DNA from: Nelumbo lutea
Lineage: Eukaryota; Streptophyta; Magnoliopsida; Proteales; Nelumbonaceae
Direction of reading: 5' to 3'
NCBI GenBank assembly: GCA_022828595.1
Contig: JAKGHH010000002.1
Location: forward strand, 68,668,383-68,732,382
Length of the DNA stretch: 64,000 bases
In this document: piece by piece, positions 43,786 to 56,601 of the stretch
How positions within the stretch are numbered: position 1 is the stretch's first letter
How the letters are laid out: each line of letters opens with the position of its first letter
The notes under the pieces: model-generated
Told to the model about the DNA's origin: nothing
The model's database searches: none
What the model saw: only the letters and a program-made list of their open reading frames with translations
Translations under genes and position numbers: made by a program

Positions 43786-46700
43786 ATGTTGGGGGAACTC
43801 ATTACCAGGAGTCTCATGTATGTTGCTAAATATCTTCCTATAATCCTATTCATCCCTATCTATCTTGATTCTCTTGACTCTGATTTCATTTCTTTTGAGA
43901 CTGTAATTAGGAAAAAATAATCTCGATTCTTCTTGAACCTAGAATTGCTTTCGGATTTTGAATGGCAGGATGGTGCTAGGGTATATATATCCTGCGTTCG
44001 AGTGCTTCAAAACCATGGAGAAGAACAGAGTCGAGATTGATCAACTCCGGTTTTGGTGTCAATATTGGTAAGGATAAGCTTCCCTTAGCTTTCAAATTTT
44101 GCTAAAGCTATGAAATTATCAAAGGTCTTCTTATTGGAGTTTCAGTTTTCATTGGTTTTGTTCTTCCTTCTTGTTCAAACAAATCCAGTGACAGAGGAAG
44201 CCCACCATTATTAGGAAATTTCTTACCAAAGGAAGAAAGCGTAGGTAGACTTGGTCTTAATTTTTAAATAACGTTTAAAAAGTGTCTGAAGAAGGCTGGT
44301 GAAAGGTATAGAAGTATAGATTACTAGCTGTAGACTTGTGAGGTTGCCAATTGTAGTGATTAACCATGGCGTACACGTGGAGGTTTAGGAGTTGGGACCC
44401 ACATGATTCATAGTCAGAAGAAGGACATGATTAGTTAAAGATTAGTAAAGAAAGTCCATAGGTTTGGTGATCAGATTTGCTGGTTCTAACTGATCTCGGT
44501 AGATAGGATGTGAAAGGAAAAAAGGATACTGTGTTTAAAATAAAGAGTTTAAATTTTTATAATAAAATTATTTTAAAAAAAGATTAAGATTTTTTTTTTT
44601 GCATTTTCTAAATAATAATAATAATAATAATAATAACGGGATTAGCTAGAGCCCCATGAGTCCATGACTTACCAAATGCGCAATGTTTTGAGGATTAGAA
44701 TGCATTGATTTGATGCATCCAAACTTAGGGACCGTTTGATAAAAGCTGAAGATAAACTGAAAAGCTTATTGCTTTGTCTGCATAAGTTCCTTTTAAAGAG
44801 GTTGTGTCATTGTGGGGTTCTTTATTTCTGAAGCCGAAAGTTGGGTAGATTATCATAAAAAATTTATTGTTTAGTTATTCTAACAATTAAAAGACAAAGC
44901 AACAAGTGTTTTCACCAACTTCAGTTGTTATTCAAACAGCCCCTTACTGGTGAACACGAATCAAGTTAATGTTGAGAAATTCAAGCTTGGCTTGTAATAA
45001 AGCTTAATTTAACTCAGGCTATATTAAGCTTCACGCCAAATTTGAGCTTGATATATAGACTCCATTCAGCTCAATCGGTATTATTAAGGTGGTAGTATTT
45101 GTCAAAATTCATGAGGCACGTTTTGATTGATCAAAGGAAAAAGTGATTTTAAACTTCTTTTCCTATTAGGCTCAATTCTGTCATCCTTTTCAGTTTTGCT
45201 TCAGATTTTAATGTCGTCTTGTTTGTAAGAAGTAAAATAGTAAGTAATACGAGTTCATCCCTTCTTTTTTCTTTATTTTTTTATAATATCACAAACTACA
45301 CAGTGTGAATTTGTCTTGCTGTTCCAAACCTGGGTAAAGGAGGGAGCGTCAAATTGGCAGCCACCACTAAAATTTTTGCCAAACTTTCACTATATGGATC
45401 CTGGTGGGGCAGAAAAGGGTGTAAGAGAGATGGAAGAGGAAGGTTTTTTGTTTGGGAGGAGTAAGATGGGAAATAAAATGACATGTTCCTCGCTTTATAT
45501 GAGAGAGAATTGAGATAGAAGAAAAGTGTAAATTTTGCCAGTTTTTTTCGATGCAAAATTTGCACTGTCAATTAGTGCAAATTTACAATCAGGTAGGAGT
45601 ATAAATCATAATAACCAACAAGCGGATGTAGAAGTGGAACTGAACCAGGTGCAAAATTTGTATCCATTTCACATTTGCACTTTAAACAGAGTAACATTCA
45701 TATGAGATGGTTAAAATCATCTGGTTACGCAAGTGTGCCGTGTTGGATCCTTCAAAACCATGGGCAAGTTTGGCAGCCTCAGATCCAACTAGGAGTGCTC
45801 TGTACCCAGATCAATATGCAACCTCATCAAAAATGGGATGCACCTGAATCCAATTCGCCAGGCACTGCCTAGAAGAGACAATCGGACCATCAGAACCAGG
45901 ATCCCAAAAAGGAATTCACCTTTGAGCGTGTAAATACAGACTGTGAATGTTATTCACACGGCACTCTTCCCATTGGGGATCCAGGGGCTTGGAGCGTGTT
46001 GCAATAGTCATTGAGGGGCCAGGGTCTTTATCTCCAAATTTACTAGAAACAGTTTTGTATTATGTAGAAGACAAGTAAGGAAAAAGATGTTGGTCTTTCT
46101 TGGTGAGACTGTCACCAACTAAAATCCAATTATGAATAAAAGCAAGTGCCACTGATATTAAGGATGGGCTTAAAACGTATAGAGACATCCATGCACCTCT
46201 GATAAGACTTGGCATTGGCTTGTTGTGCACTGATGGGCTGGTTAATCCAATTAGTATTTGACTATTTGTCAAATGTGAGTGACATCTGAAGGAAGATTCT
46301 CTTGAATAACTGGTCAATGAAACAGCTTTACAGGAACAGTATTCAGTAAATGAAAATCTGCATTCTCTGAACAGACTGTATAGCCTATTTTTTTCTCAGG
46401 TGAAGCTAAGAACCTGCTGTTAACAAACCATGCAGGGTCATTGTTGCACTGGTTACTGCTTCTGAGAGGGTGGGGGATATCTTCATCTCATGGTAAAGCA
46501 TAGCTTAGCTCTTCAGTTATTTGTAGATGTTCAGAGAGAGAGATAAAAGATTTCAAGTTTCTTATGAAGAGTATACTTGCTTGTGAAGGTTACCCATGTA
46601 TGGGGAGATGAAGCTGGCCTTCATGATCTACTTATGGTTTCCAAGAACCAGGGTAATTCTTTTATGGTATTAATTGAAAAATAACAAAAGAAAACTACCG

Positions 46701-47412
46701 ATTACTGGGTTCTGCAATTTATACTCAATTTCCTAATGTTAGAAAGCTTAACTGCAAATGTAGGGAACTAGTTATGTCTATGAAACCTTCCTGCGGCCTT
46801 TCATGACGAAGTATGAGCCAGATCTCGATCAGAATATGGGGGAACTAAGGGAAAGAGCCTGGGATTTAGCTGTGATGCATTGGAAGAACTGTGCTCAATT
46901 CGGAGAGACAACATTTGTTCAATTCCTCCAGTATTTAACTTCGAAGGCTAAAGGCAACGAAATTCCGGTACACCTCTGTTCTTTAGCAACCTGAGCTTAA
47001 TTATATGGAATTTTCCCAATCTGAAACTGTGCAAACAGCACAGTTCCCTGCATGTTCACACATCAAATGATCAAAGACTTCTATAATAAACCACCCAAGA
47101 TCGATCTGTAACTGAGCTTTGAGTCTCATGGCTCCATTCCATTCAAGTGAAACACACCCACTTAAGCATCAGTCAATCCATAAAATTAGATTCACCCTGC
47201 ATTCTTTCTCTTAATTCTTGCAGAAAGTCGATCCTCAGTACCCCAGTGCGCCTCCTCTCAACACAATCTCCTCCGGCGACTGGCAGACGAAACAGCCCAG
47301 CAACAGGCGGTCACCGTCGACATCACCACCGCCAAAACGCCGCTCGTGGTTCCCAACCACCTTTCAACAAGCCACTAAGACAGCCATGCCGAGCCCCAAG
47401 AAGAAAAAATAA
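43786..47412 (+). CDS. HVA22: HVA22-like gene C, single-module protein, 214 aa
   Basis: This is a TB2/DP1/HVA22 family protein, a homologue of yeast Yop1 and animal REEP5 that bends ER membrane. Barley HVA22 is induced by abscisic acid and tied to vesicle traffic. Six exons: 43786-43817, 43969-44067, 46436-46492, 46589-46652, 46764-46967 and 47224-47412. Together they are 645 bases, ending at TAA 47410-47412. The N-terminus MLGELITRSLMMVLGYIYPA, then ECFKTMEKNRVEIDQLRFW, is typical of the plant HVA22 h/i/j group. Hydrophobic hairpin segments are VIVALVTASERVGDIFISW and LPMYGEMKLAFMIYLWFP. RTRGTSYVYETFLRPFMTKY leads to the amphipathic region, and the tail is basic (ends SPKKKK). Splice borders all fit GT-AG, and the start is supported by the conserved first exon ending AT|G. 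It lies 12 kb downstream of gene B in the same orientation. Confidence 0.9.
44068..46435. other. Intron 2 of gene C, repeat-bearing
   Basis: It contains an AAT microsatellite (44610-44636), copies of dispersed repeats (around 44720-44950, 45085-45150 and a GTGCAAATTT-rich stretch at 45300-45690), and no gene. Frames here lack recognisable domains. Confidence 0.5.
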
Positions 47413-47650
47413 TTAAAAAAAAAGACAAATTGTACTTCAAAATTCTTTCATTTCTTGTTTTTCCCAATTAATTCCACTTCATTCTTTCTTTTCTTTGCAT
47501 CAATCCTCTATAAAAAAACGGAAGTTTCAATCTTTTTAAAAAAACGAAAAAAGAAAAACAAAGAAATTAATTACACAAAGAAATAGAATCTATTCTGTCA
47601 ATTACATAGAGGTCCGTCACACCATCACCGTCAGAGGTAGATAGCGGCCG

Positions 47651-48172
47651 TTATTGATGCCGCTTTTCATGTCTCCTTCCCACCCAAATCGCTCCGAGCA
47701 ACCGATTGAAGACCCGCGTGATCACCGGAATAATATGTTGTTTGATAAACCCAAGACAATCGTTGACCGGATTCCTAAAGTAGTCGCTGGAGACCCTGAC
47801 CCACATCCGGTGGAAGAAATACGTACCGGAGGAGCTCGGCGACGAGGACATAGGCTGGAGGTAAGCCCAGGCGGCCTGCTTGACGAGGCGGTTCCTGATG
47901 GAGATCTCGTAGCAGGACTGACTGCCGGGGCCGGTCGGAGACTGGACTACCGCTGCCGGTGATGAAGGGAGGAGGTCCTTCAAGGAGGTATAGGTCTGTG
48001 ATCGTAACGAAACAAGCTCGAAATCGGTCGACAACGACGACTTGTCGCCGTTGACGACGGGAAAGCTTGAGCTCTGAGCCGGGAGATCGAGCTTCGTGGG
48101 GACCACAGAAGAAGATATGGAGTTCCTCCGCCCGAGCATCGACGACGGAGTGTCCAGTCCATTCGTCTTCAT
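47651..48172 (-). CDS. Plant-specific protein of unknown function, 173 aa, single exon
   Basis: The intact minus-strand frame starts MKTNGLDTPSSMLGRRNSIS. Residues 1-85 are Ser/Pro-rich and probably disordered, with the conserved-looking piece FELVSLRSQTYTSLKDLLPS. Residues 86-120 have YEISIRNRLVKQAAWAYLQP, which I recognise as the hallmark of a small plant protein group without known function. The C-terminal part (about 125-165) is an aromatic/hydrophobic helix region, CLGFIKQHIIPVITRVFNRL, ending basic (GRRHEKRHQ). No signal peptide is evident. The start ATG at 48172 is preceded by an in-frame stop-free but GA-rich leader. Codon use is GC-rich in contrast to the AT-rich surroundings, as for real genes. 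It is convergent with gene C, 238 bases apart. The function is unknown, and I make no guess beyond a soluble or peripheral protein. Confidence 0.85.
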   Translation of the reverse strand: MKTNGLDTPSSMLGRRNSISSSVVPTKLDLPAQSSSFPVVNGDKSSLSTDFELVSLRSQTYTSLKDLLPSSPAAVVQSPTGPGSQSCYEISIRNRLVKQAAWAYLQPMSSSPSSSGTYFFHRMWVRVSSDYFRNPVNDCLGFIKQHIIPVITRVFNRLLGAIWVGRRHEKRHQ

Positions 48173-48413
48173 AGATGAAAACTAAGAGAAAAAACAGAGA
48201 GAAGAACTTCACTGTGGAGGAGATTTGAATAGAGCAAACGACTAAAATCCCACCTGTTATCCTGAACGAGGACTCACCGGCGGAGTCTGATCCACTCCGA
48301 CTATTCCTTCTCTTTCCGCCTCCATCTATTCTCCCTCTCTCTTCCTCTGTTCTCTGGTTGGATATTATAATTCTCCTTCTCGCTCTTTGGCAGTCTGACT
48401 GTATTAGATTGGT

Positions 48414-48421
48414 TTTATATA
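48414..48421 (-). promoter_or_regulatory. TATA box of the minus-strand 173-aa gene
   Basis: TATATAAA on the minus strand lies about 240 bases before the start codon, giving a predicted start near 48385 and a 5' UTR of about 210 bases with CT-rich stretches. Confidence 0.55.
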
Positions 48422-48710
48422 TCCCTCTTCTTGCACTTATTATATATAATATAGGGGATTGTTATGATGGTGCCATATATCATGACCGTTCAATCAGTAA
48501 GCCTTAGGATAATCGGAATAATATTATCCGTCCGAGTATTTTGATTGTAGCCTAAAAGCGAATACCGAATGATTCAAACGGTCGAGAGTTGAGTGATGCT
48601 AATTGGAGGGGCAAAACAGACAAAGGGACTCGCTGAAGCGCTATCATATAATGCAGATGAGAGTACGTAGTATCATCATCCTTTTCGGTAATATCTGGAA
48701 CCTCCACGTG

Positions 48711-48720
48711 TCGACGACAA
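48711..48720. promoter_or_regulatory. G-box/ABRE-like motif upstream of the minus-strand gene
   Basis: CCACGTGTCG contains an ACGTG core, as in abscisic-acid response elements. Further ACGTG sites occur at about 48967, 49411, 50503 and 50661. This one is about 330 bases upstream of the predicted transcription start. A regulatory role is inferred only. Confidence 0.35.
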
Positions 48721-50940
48721 TGTGGGGCCGACTTATCGAGGGAGGAGCTTATTATTGGCCATAGCTTTCACCGTTTCACGCTGTCTATCTCTGCGCGGAA
48801 TCTTCGTTGCGACCTACCGGGCTACCAGAAAGCAACATTAAGCCACTTGTTTGTTATTGGGTTTTTTAGGTTTTATTTTAGGGTCTCGTCGGGTCAAAGT
48901 TCAAATGCGAACGGCTTCACATGGTAATGCTGGGACGCTGAGGTCCGCAGTGCAGGTTTTGTTTGCCACGTGGACGGATGACATGACAGATTTAATCTAA
49001 CGGATGAACAAATGGCCACATGTGATATCCCAACCCCGGTTGATCACTCTATTTTTTTTTATTATTCGAGATGGAAAAAAGATTCTAATCCGATGGCTAC
49101 AGTATGGAGTTGTATTCATTAGCCATGGAATCTCGGTTTATGTTATCCCGTCAAGTCCCATAATCCAAGTTTGACTTGTAGATGAGGGACGTTATGCTGA
49201 GCTGAATTCCGATTGAATCTTTGTTGTTTTTCGCGAAGAGACGGAGAGGTTGCACAGCGCTTTTGCCTTTTTATGCTTTTGCGTTTTTGGGCCGGGTCCA
49301 ATCTTTTGGACTTGTTTCCTTTTGTGGTTTTGGGCGGTCCTATTAGAAGCATCCCAGTTGCTAACAAAAGTAAGGGAAGGTCTATGGTCTGAGGACCGAT
49401 TTTACAACTTGCCACGTGTTTTGATATTGATCTTCCCTTAATCTGGAATTGAAATGGGAATGAAATCCATAGAAATGGGAATCGGAATGGCCTATTCCTC
49501 TCATCTGTTTGGTTTAGATGGGTATCGGAATTGGAATCGAAATTCATGTAAATCAGAATTGGAATGGTTAATTCCTCCCACCTGTTTGTTTTAGACAGAA
49601 ATCGAAACCCAAATCCAAATCAGCTGGAGTGGATTTTCAATTTTTCATTTCTAAGAGAAGGAAAGGGAATTGTCATTCCCTCAAATGGGAAAATGTAATT
49701 TCACTCAAATAGAAATGAGATTCTAATTCCATTCAATCAAACAGTTAGATGGTATGGTATATTCCGATTCCAGACCCCTATTGTTGAGCTCGGATCTCCT
49801 GCAGGACATTACAACCGTATATTGGGAACATCTTCCCAATTTATATGTTATCTCATTCATGGGAGATATTCTCAATGTACAGATGTAGTGTCCTTAGATA
49901 AAATCCTTGTGAGCAGGAGATCCCGAAATTGACCCTCAGCACTCAATGTCTCACAAAGTGATTCAATTTGGAAAGAGTACAAAGACAAATATGTATAATA
50001 TAAATACATACAAAATATAAGGTTTTGCACTCTACATATTTGCATTTTTACTCCTTCCAAACTCAGCCTTATACAATTAAAAAAATCATCAATGTGGGTC
50101 CATTTACATTTTGAGTGGACAAGGTGCAGCTGAGCTCAGAAAGATGATATAAGCGACCCACCACTAAGAAATCTGACGTGGATTTTAAGTGGGCAAGGTG
50201 AAGCTGAGCTGGACAAGAAGGCTTTGAGTTGGGAAATTAAGTGGAGGATTATGTTAAGCCTTGACCTAATCTAAAAAACAGAGAGAAATGGTCCAAGAAG
50301 TTGGACCGCAGCCAAAGTGGAAAATGGTTCAAGACTTGGAACCCTTTGATTTTTGGACGCAAAGACATGAAAGCAAACCATTATAACATTATTGCAGTGG
50401 CAAGCAACGACCGACCCAACAAGCAACATTTTGCTCTGCTGGTTTGCTCTCATCTATGAAAGTTCGGCATGCCAATGACTAATAGAAGACAAACCGGAAA
50501 AGACCACGTGGCTGTAGTCATTCGTCCATCAGAGAAGGTGTCGTCCAGATGTGCGTGGTGTCTTGTCATTATCAGCTTCCATGCAATAAAGAGCCCCTTG
50601 TATTGCACCTTTCCTTCAATCATAGCACCTTGCAGCAAAGAGCTACTGGACTGTGGCTTGCCACGTGGAAAGATGGTTTGATAAACAAACATCAGCCATT
50701 TCAGGCTGCCACTTCAGTTAATAAAACCATTTGATCCGCCAACTAAATCACTGGCCACTAGTTGTAAGCTTTAACCTCATCCTTCTGATTCATGTGTCCC
50801 TTTCCACATTTTTCAGTTTCTGGGTGGGCTCTACATAAAGGAATAATGAAAATGTAACAATTAACAAATACACAAGCAACGCATATAGGCTGCAATTTGG
50901 ATTGGGCTCGACCCAAACTTTGATGGATGAAACCCAAATT

Positions 50941-51322
50941 GGGTTGGACTGGGGTTCAAAATTTCCATTTATAAGAACTGTACATGTATAGTGTTCCCGG
51001 CTTGTAGCATTACAGACAGTCTTAAAATCAGATTCAGAGCAACCCATTATTTAAGAACTCAAAATGCAGACCAACCCATTTGTGCTTGGCTGAGAAATGA
51101 CAATCTGAGGTTGAGTTTGGCCCGGCTCATTGGGTTGGACTGGGGTTCAAAATTTCCATTTATAAGAACTGTACATGTATAGTGTTCCCGGCTTGTAGCA
51201 TTACAGACAGTCTTAAAATCAGATTCAGAGCAACCCATTATTTAAGAACTCAAAATGCAGACCAACCCATTTGTGCTTGGCTGAGAAATGACAATCTGAG
51301 GTTGAGTTTGGCCCGGCTCATT
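50941..51322. repeat. Perfect 191-bp tandem duplication
   Basis: Units 50941-51131 and 51132-51322 both begin GGGTTGGACTGGGGTTCAAA and end GCCCGGCTCATT. I find no difference between them, so the duplication is very recent or an assembly effect. It lies inside an older MITE-like repeat with GGGCTCGACCC and GGCCCGGC ends. Confidence 0.92.
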
Positions 51323-52833
51323 GCATCCAGTTGGCACACCTACAGTGGGCCTAGCTATAATGGAGCCACAACCAAAAATATTATACAAATAGGAAATATA
51401 AAATAATATCTTCTGAAATTATTCAAACTAAAATATTATATGTCCCTTAATTTTACAAGCTAAGATCATCTAGTGGATGATGACCACGATCTGTGTAGCC
51501 CTTCCACTAATTTTTCTCTCTTTCCCTCTCTCTCTTCACATTATGTCTTTGATTTATTGGAAGACCTGAAAATCATAACGGTTGTGATTTTAGGCTTCTG
51601 CATCTCAACTTTTGTGATTTGAGGGCCCTATTAGGTCCGTCTAAACCCATCATGAACTTAATGAACCGAATATAGAAACCCATGAGTGATATGAAGTTGA
51701 CACATAATATATCTCAATCTACTTGCGCCTTTTGAAAACATAAAAGGGTCTCTAGCTGATAAAGAGCAACTTTTGAGTTTTAATATTTTTTAATGTATTT
51801 TGTAGAATAAGTTAATTTTCTTTAAAAAGAAATCAAATAAGGGTAAAAATACTGTTTACCTCCTTCCTCCTCCTAAACCGTCAAACAAATCTCCCTCACC
51901 TTCTTCTCTGCATCTGAATTGTTCTAAAGCAGTGAAAGGTGATTTTCCACCGTTTACAACAGAGCAAAATGGAGAGGGAGAGCCGATTTCTCACAATGAT
52001 TTCTCGGTTTGCTATTGTGACCGTGTGTTTCTCATGTTTAATGTTTTTTAATTTAAATGTTTCCTGTTTTTGTTGTTTGGTTGAATTTTAATTTAAACGT
52101 TTTTTATTCTCCACCTCAAATTAATACCCATCAAAGTGTGTCACATCAACATTTAGTGTTTCAGGAAATACTAGGGCATTGGGAGAAATAAGAATTTGAC
52201 GTTTCCCCAAATGCCTTATATACAAAAATCAAAACATTTCAGTTTTCTACCATTTATTTGATAAATGGTGAAACCAAACAACTGTTTTATTTTACTTCAT
52301 ATGCAATAAACACCAACACTTCAATAAACACCAACAAAATCAAACATTCTCATTATAATGACCCCATGCTTTGATGTATATGTAGGTTTTAACCATGGTT
52401 CATTTGCATATGTGAGCCTATCTTAGTATGGATAAAGTTAGAATTGTAGGACTGATTTTTAAAAACTAAATAGATGTGTTATAAGTGGAGCCATATATAA
52501 AATGTATTAATGGCTATACATTTTGATGCCTATTTTGGTCTTACATGTGGTACATATGCATATCTCAACCTATATCTTGACAAAGCCAAAAAAACGCACT
52601 TGTTTTTTACAACTCAAACAAACAAGTGCAAAATTGTTTTATTAATTGCACCACCTTCAACCAAATAAGACAAGTGCAGATGTCAATGCAAACTAAATCA
52701 GATTTGCACTCCCATGCATTTGTGTTAGTGCAAGTATGATTTGCACTACAACCAAGCGCTGCTTTAGGGTTTTCAAATTTCAACGATATATCTGGCTTAA
52801 AAACTACAACTCCTATGGGATGAACAATATCAA

Positions 52834-53237
52834 AAGGGTTGTCAATAGGTCGGATTGGACCTGATGGACCGGAACTGGTTGGGTCAATTCTGGTTCCAGA
52901 AACTAGAACTGATGGGTTGGTTCCAATTCCTGGTATATTGTCTCGGGATTAATTAGATGTTGGGGCCCAACAGCATAGTCTGTTGAGACAGTTTTTGGGC
53001 TGGGCACGTTCTGGGCAATTCACCTATTCACGTCCATGCTCTGGTTTTTAGTAAAAAAAAATTAATATGTAATTACTAATTTATTCATTCTCATGGTAAT
53101 GTGGCATTCCCAGAAATTCTCTCAACAGCATAGGTTGTTGGCCCCCAACAGCTAAAGTTTTTCCATTGTCTTGATTCTTATCGATTCGGAACCGGTTCCA
53201 CCCAGTGTCGAATCAATTCAAACCCGATCCAACTTTT

Positions 53238-53274
<37 letters not shown>

Positions 53275-53408
53275 ATCGGGTTCATCACATCAGACCCGAT
53301 TGTTCTGAGAATCAATTAGTTCGATTTTGGGTCTAAACTTAGCATTCTTGTCGAGTCGGGTCTGGTTCCACTAGAAACCAACCCAGACCCAACCCGTTGA
53401 CAGCCCTA
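52834..53408. repeat. hAT-like MITE, TGTCAATAGGTCGG family
   Basis: The left end AAGGGTTGTCAATAGGTCGG and the right end (other strand) TAGGGCTGTCAACGGGTTGG are inverted repeats. The flanks AATATCAA (52826-52833) and GATATCAA (53409-53416) match at 7 of 8 bases, fitting an aged 8-bp hAT duplication. It contains a CA/TA microsatellite at 53238-53274. Confidence 0.6.
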
Positions 53409-53473
53409 GATATCAATACATTAATAATAATGTCCATCCTTATCTTCTTTCATTTCATCACTTGCAGAAGTGG

Positions 53474-55800
53474 GGCTGTCAATGGAGTAGGTCTACTGGT
53501 GAATCTAAACCAACTGAACTGATTATAACGGTTCTGGTTTCATGATTTTGTCCCAATTATTAAATAATTGGATCAATTTCAACTTTTATCCGTTCCAAAT
53601 GGATTTAGACCCAGAACCAATTATCTTATTAAATATATACAATATCTTTTTAAATTTTTTATAATTTTTAACATATTTTCCATTTGAAATGGTAAATTTG
53701 ATAGATATATTAGTTTAAAATGTTTAATTTATTAACATATAGATAATTTAGTATTTTTTATCATTTTTATTATATTTGTATTATCAAAATTTAAATTTTA
53801 AGTTATCTATACTATATTATATAGCATATGGTCCACGTTAGCAACCTTCTCCTTCTCCCATTCCCCCTTCTCTCATTTTTCCTTAACTATTTTTCTTTCT
53901 CCCTTACCCCTTCCCAATGGCAGCCCTCTCCTCTTCATTAGAGTCCCATTCCAACTCCCTCTATCTCATGTTCCCAATCACTTAGCCAACACCCACCTAA
54001 AATTTCTCTTAAACTATTTCTCCTACCTAAAATTCCTCCTAAAACACCTCTTAATCTAACTTACATGCCTAATAAACCATGTCAAAACCAAGAACATGGT
54101 TAAATTAATTTGGGTAGTTAAATTAATTTGTGAAATATTTTTTATAATTACCGATATTATTGAATATTACTCAATAAATATCAACACCTAAACTATAATT
54201 TTCCATAATTTTGGTAAATTGGAAAAATTAATTACTATAAATTATTTCCTGAAAATTACTAATTTGGTAACTTCATTTCAAATATTTTTGAAAATTAATT
54301 ATTGAAATGAATATTTACATAAATTACTAATAATTACAAATTGAATATTTAAAAAATATCATTAATTTTCTAGCAACAATTAGTTGTTGATATTTTTAGT
54401 AATTTTAGTCAATTTATTAATATTTAATGATATTATCAAATAATAGTTAAAAATTTTCAATATTTTTTTAGTGGGAAATTAATTTCAATAAGTATAAATT
54501 TATTATTTATAGTTTTAATTTTGATATTTACTATAATTTTTAGCATTAATTATTGATTTTGTTAATTTAATTACTAAAAATTATTGATTTTGATAATTTA
54601 ATTTAGTGAAAGTTAAATTATAAAACTTCCAGTTATTTAAATAAATAATTGGAAAATTTTAATAATTTTTTTCAATTATTATAGCCATAATGATTGGAAA
54701 TATATTTATGGGTTTGGGGGATGACCCCCTGCATAGGAATGGCAATGGGTGGGTTCAGGGTAGGGATCATACTCCCTCTCCCTAACCCCAAGTCTTAAAT
54801 TAAATCCCCATCAGGAAAAAATTTAGTTTGCATCCTTGGTCCCCGATGAAGACAGGTTCTCCATTAGGGACCTAAATCCTTGAATTTTTTAATTAAAAGT
54901 TTATTTTTAGAAAAAAAAAATATTTATTTAAAGTAAAGGAAATTTTAAAATGAAAATAATATTTTAAAATATTTTGATATATATAATATAAATAATATTA
55001 TAAATAGCATAAATAATTTTTGTATTTAACATAATATATACACATATATTTTTAATAAATATAATTGGGGTCAAGGCGGGGTAGGGACTTCACTCCCCAT
55101 CTTTGTCCCGTTCCAAGATCGGATATTCCTATTAATCCTATCCCCTCCCTATCCCCGCTAAGACAGTTTGTGTCCCCATCCCTGCCTGGTTAGGGCAGCT
55201 AGGTATTTGGTGGGGATGGGGAAAATTGTATCTCTACCCCCCGGTTGTGTAGCCCCATAGAGCAATAACTTTTAAGCCATATAAGCCCTAACATATTTTC
55301 TCATGCATCGCATGAGGCCTGCTAGTTATTTAAATAAGCAAATATAATTTTCAGTACAATCGAGCCTATCGTGTTTGGACCTGATACCCCTATTAACTAT
55401 GGTTTTTGAATTGCCATTGACTCGAAAGGTTGGACTGTTTAGTCTGAGAATCATCCAAGCAACCGGTTCCATTTTACCTTAAACTCAGTCCATGGCCAAA
55501 AACTGTTGAATCGGTCAATGACTCATTGCCCGAGCAATCAAACCATCAACCCATTCAATGGTTTTTTGCCATTTTTTAATTTAAATTATTTTTTTATTTT
55601 TTATCAAAATATACTATCCATTCAAACTGGATGGTCAAACCGTCAACCCAAAAACTGGTGAACACATCAGTTCCGCTCGGAGTCGTTTTTTTAAACATTG
55701 CTAACGGTTTTAGTTATGTGATTTTGTCTTAGATTAATAATAGGTTCGATACTTATTCTACCTAGACTCGAGCCGTTTAGTCCTACCAAGACCAAGAAGA
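53474..55800. repeat. AT-rich repeat-filled stretch with two recognisable repeats
   Basis: 53474-53830 matches the repeat at 1260-1570. 54736-55238 is the second copy of the GGAATGGCAATGGG family (first at 41223-41690). 54060-54700 is very AT-rich. No gene is seen. Confidence 0.5.
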
Positions 55801-56601
55801 GCCGAGTCCCTGTCCCTGTTTTCCTAACGAGCTGTGTGGCGGAAGTCTACTGGGTTCTTTCTTTCTTTATATTTCTATTCTCTCTCTTTTCTGTAAGGGT
55901 AATCCTGTCCACAAAAAAATATTTGTTTCCCGCTCACGTCTTTTCACATTATCTTATTAACATCGCTGAATTTGTCAATTTGATAAATTCCATTAATATT
56001 TTTGCAAAAAGGCAAAAGCCCTATATTGCCCATGCTTGTTCTTGAGATTGTAGTGTGTGGCATCAACCTTGCTACTTGTACATTCTCCTCGCCTTAGGTT
56101 CAAACATTGGAGGGGAAGCTGCAATTATCAAAATGACCCTCTACACAAAGTATTTCCACTCGTAGCTGTTGGGCCTTCTATTATGCCACAATGGGCCAAC
56201 ATTTGTTGGACCACAAAGACCAATCTTATTTCATTATGAATCCCTGATGTCCTGTAACTGTAAGCCCAATTAAATGAAATAATCTTTTATACTAAATTAA
56301 AATTATTAATCATTTTTAAACGATGGTTATACTTTCATACTCCACTAAATATGCATCATAGAGGAATTAGAATTTGGTAAAGAATAGAGCCCAACCAAAT
56401 CTCTCTACCATCATCATATTGGGTTGCTAAAGAAAAGCCCATCATCTCCAGCCCAATAACGAGGAATTAAGGAGCTTTCGTTTGCATAGATCCCAGGGGT
56501 AAAAGGGACATTTGGCGTTTCCCTCTTTACTTGATTTTATCATCTCTCTCTGTGTTGGTGGGGACTGGGGATAGCCCGATAGATATCTCTCTCTGGCAGC
56601 A

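Larger units (their letters stand above)
48430..52833. other. Intergenic region, repeats only
   Basis: No gene is supported. It includes promoter-proximal sequence for the minus-strand gene (48430-49140), a repeat rich in GGAATCGGAATGG words at 49440-49770 (related to 40300-40480), a TTTGCACTCTACATA repeat at 49905-50075 related to 41840-42060, and the 191-bp duplication below. Confidence 0.45.

Noticed and set aside
47654..48212. Other frames overlapping the minus-strand 173-codon gene
   Set aside because: They are shadows of a GC-rich real gene; only the 173-residue frame contains the conserved YEISIRNRLVKQAAWAYLQP segment.
50991..51406. Two nearly identical short frames (63 and 74 codons)
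   Set aside because: They only reflect the 191-bp tandem duplication of non-coding repeat sequence.
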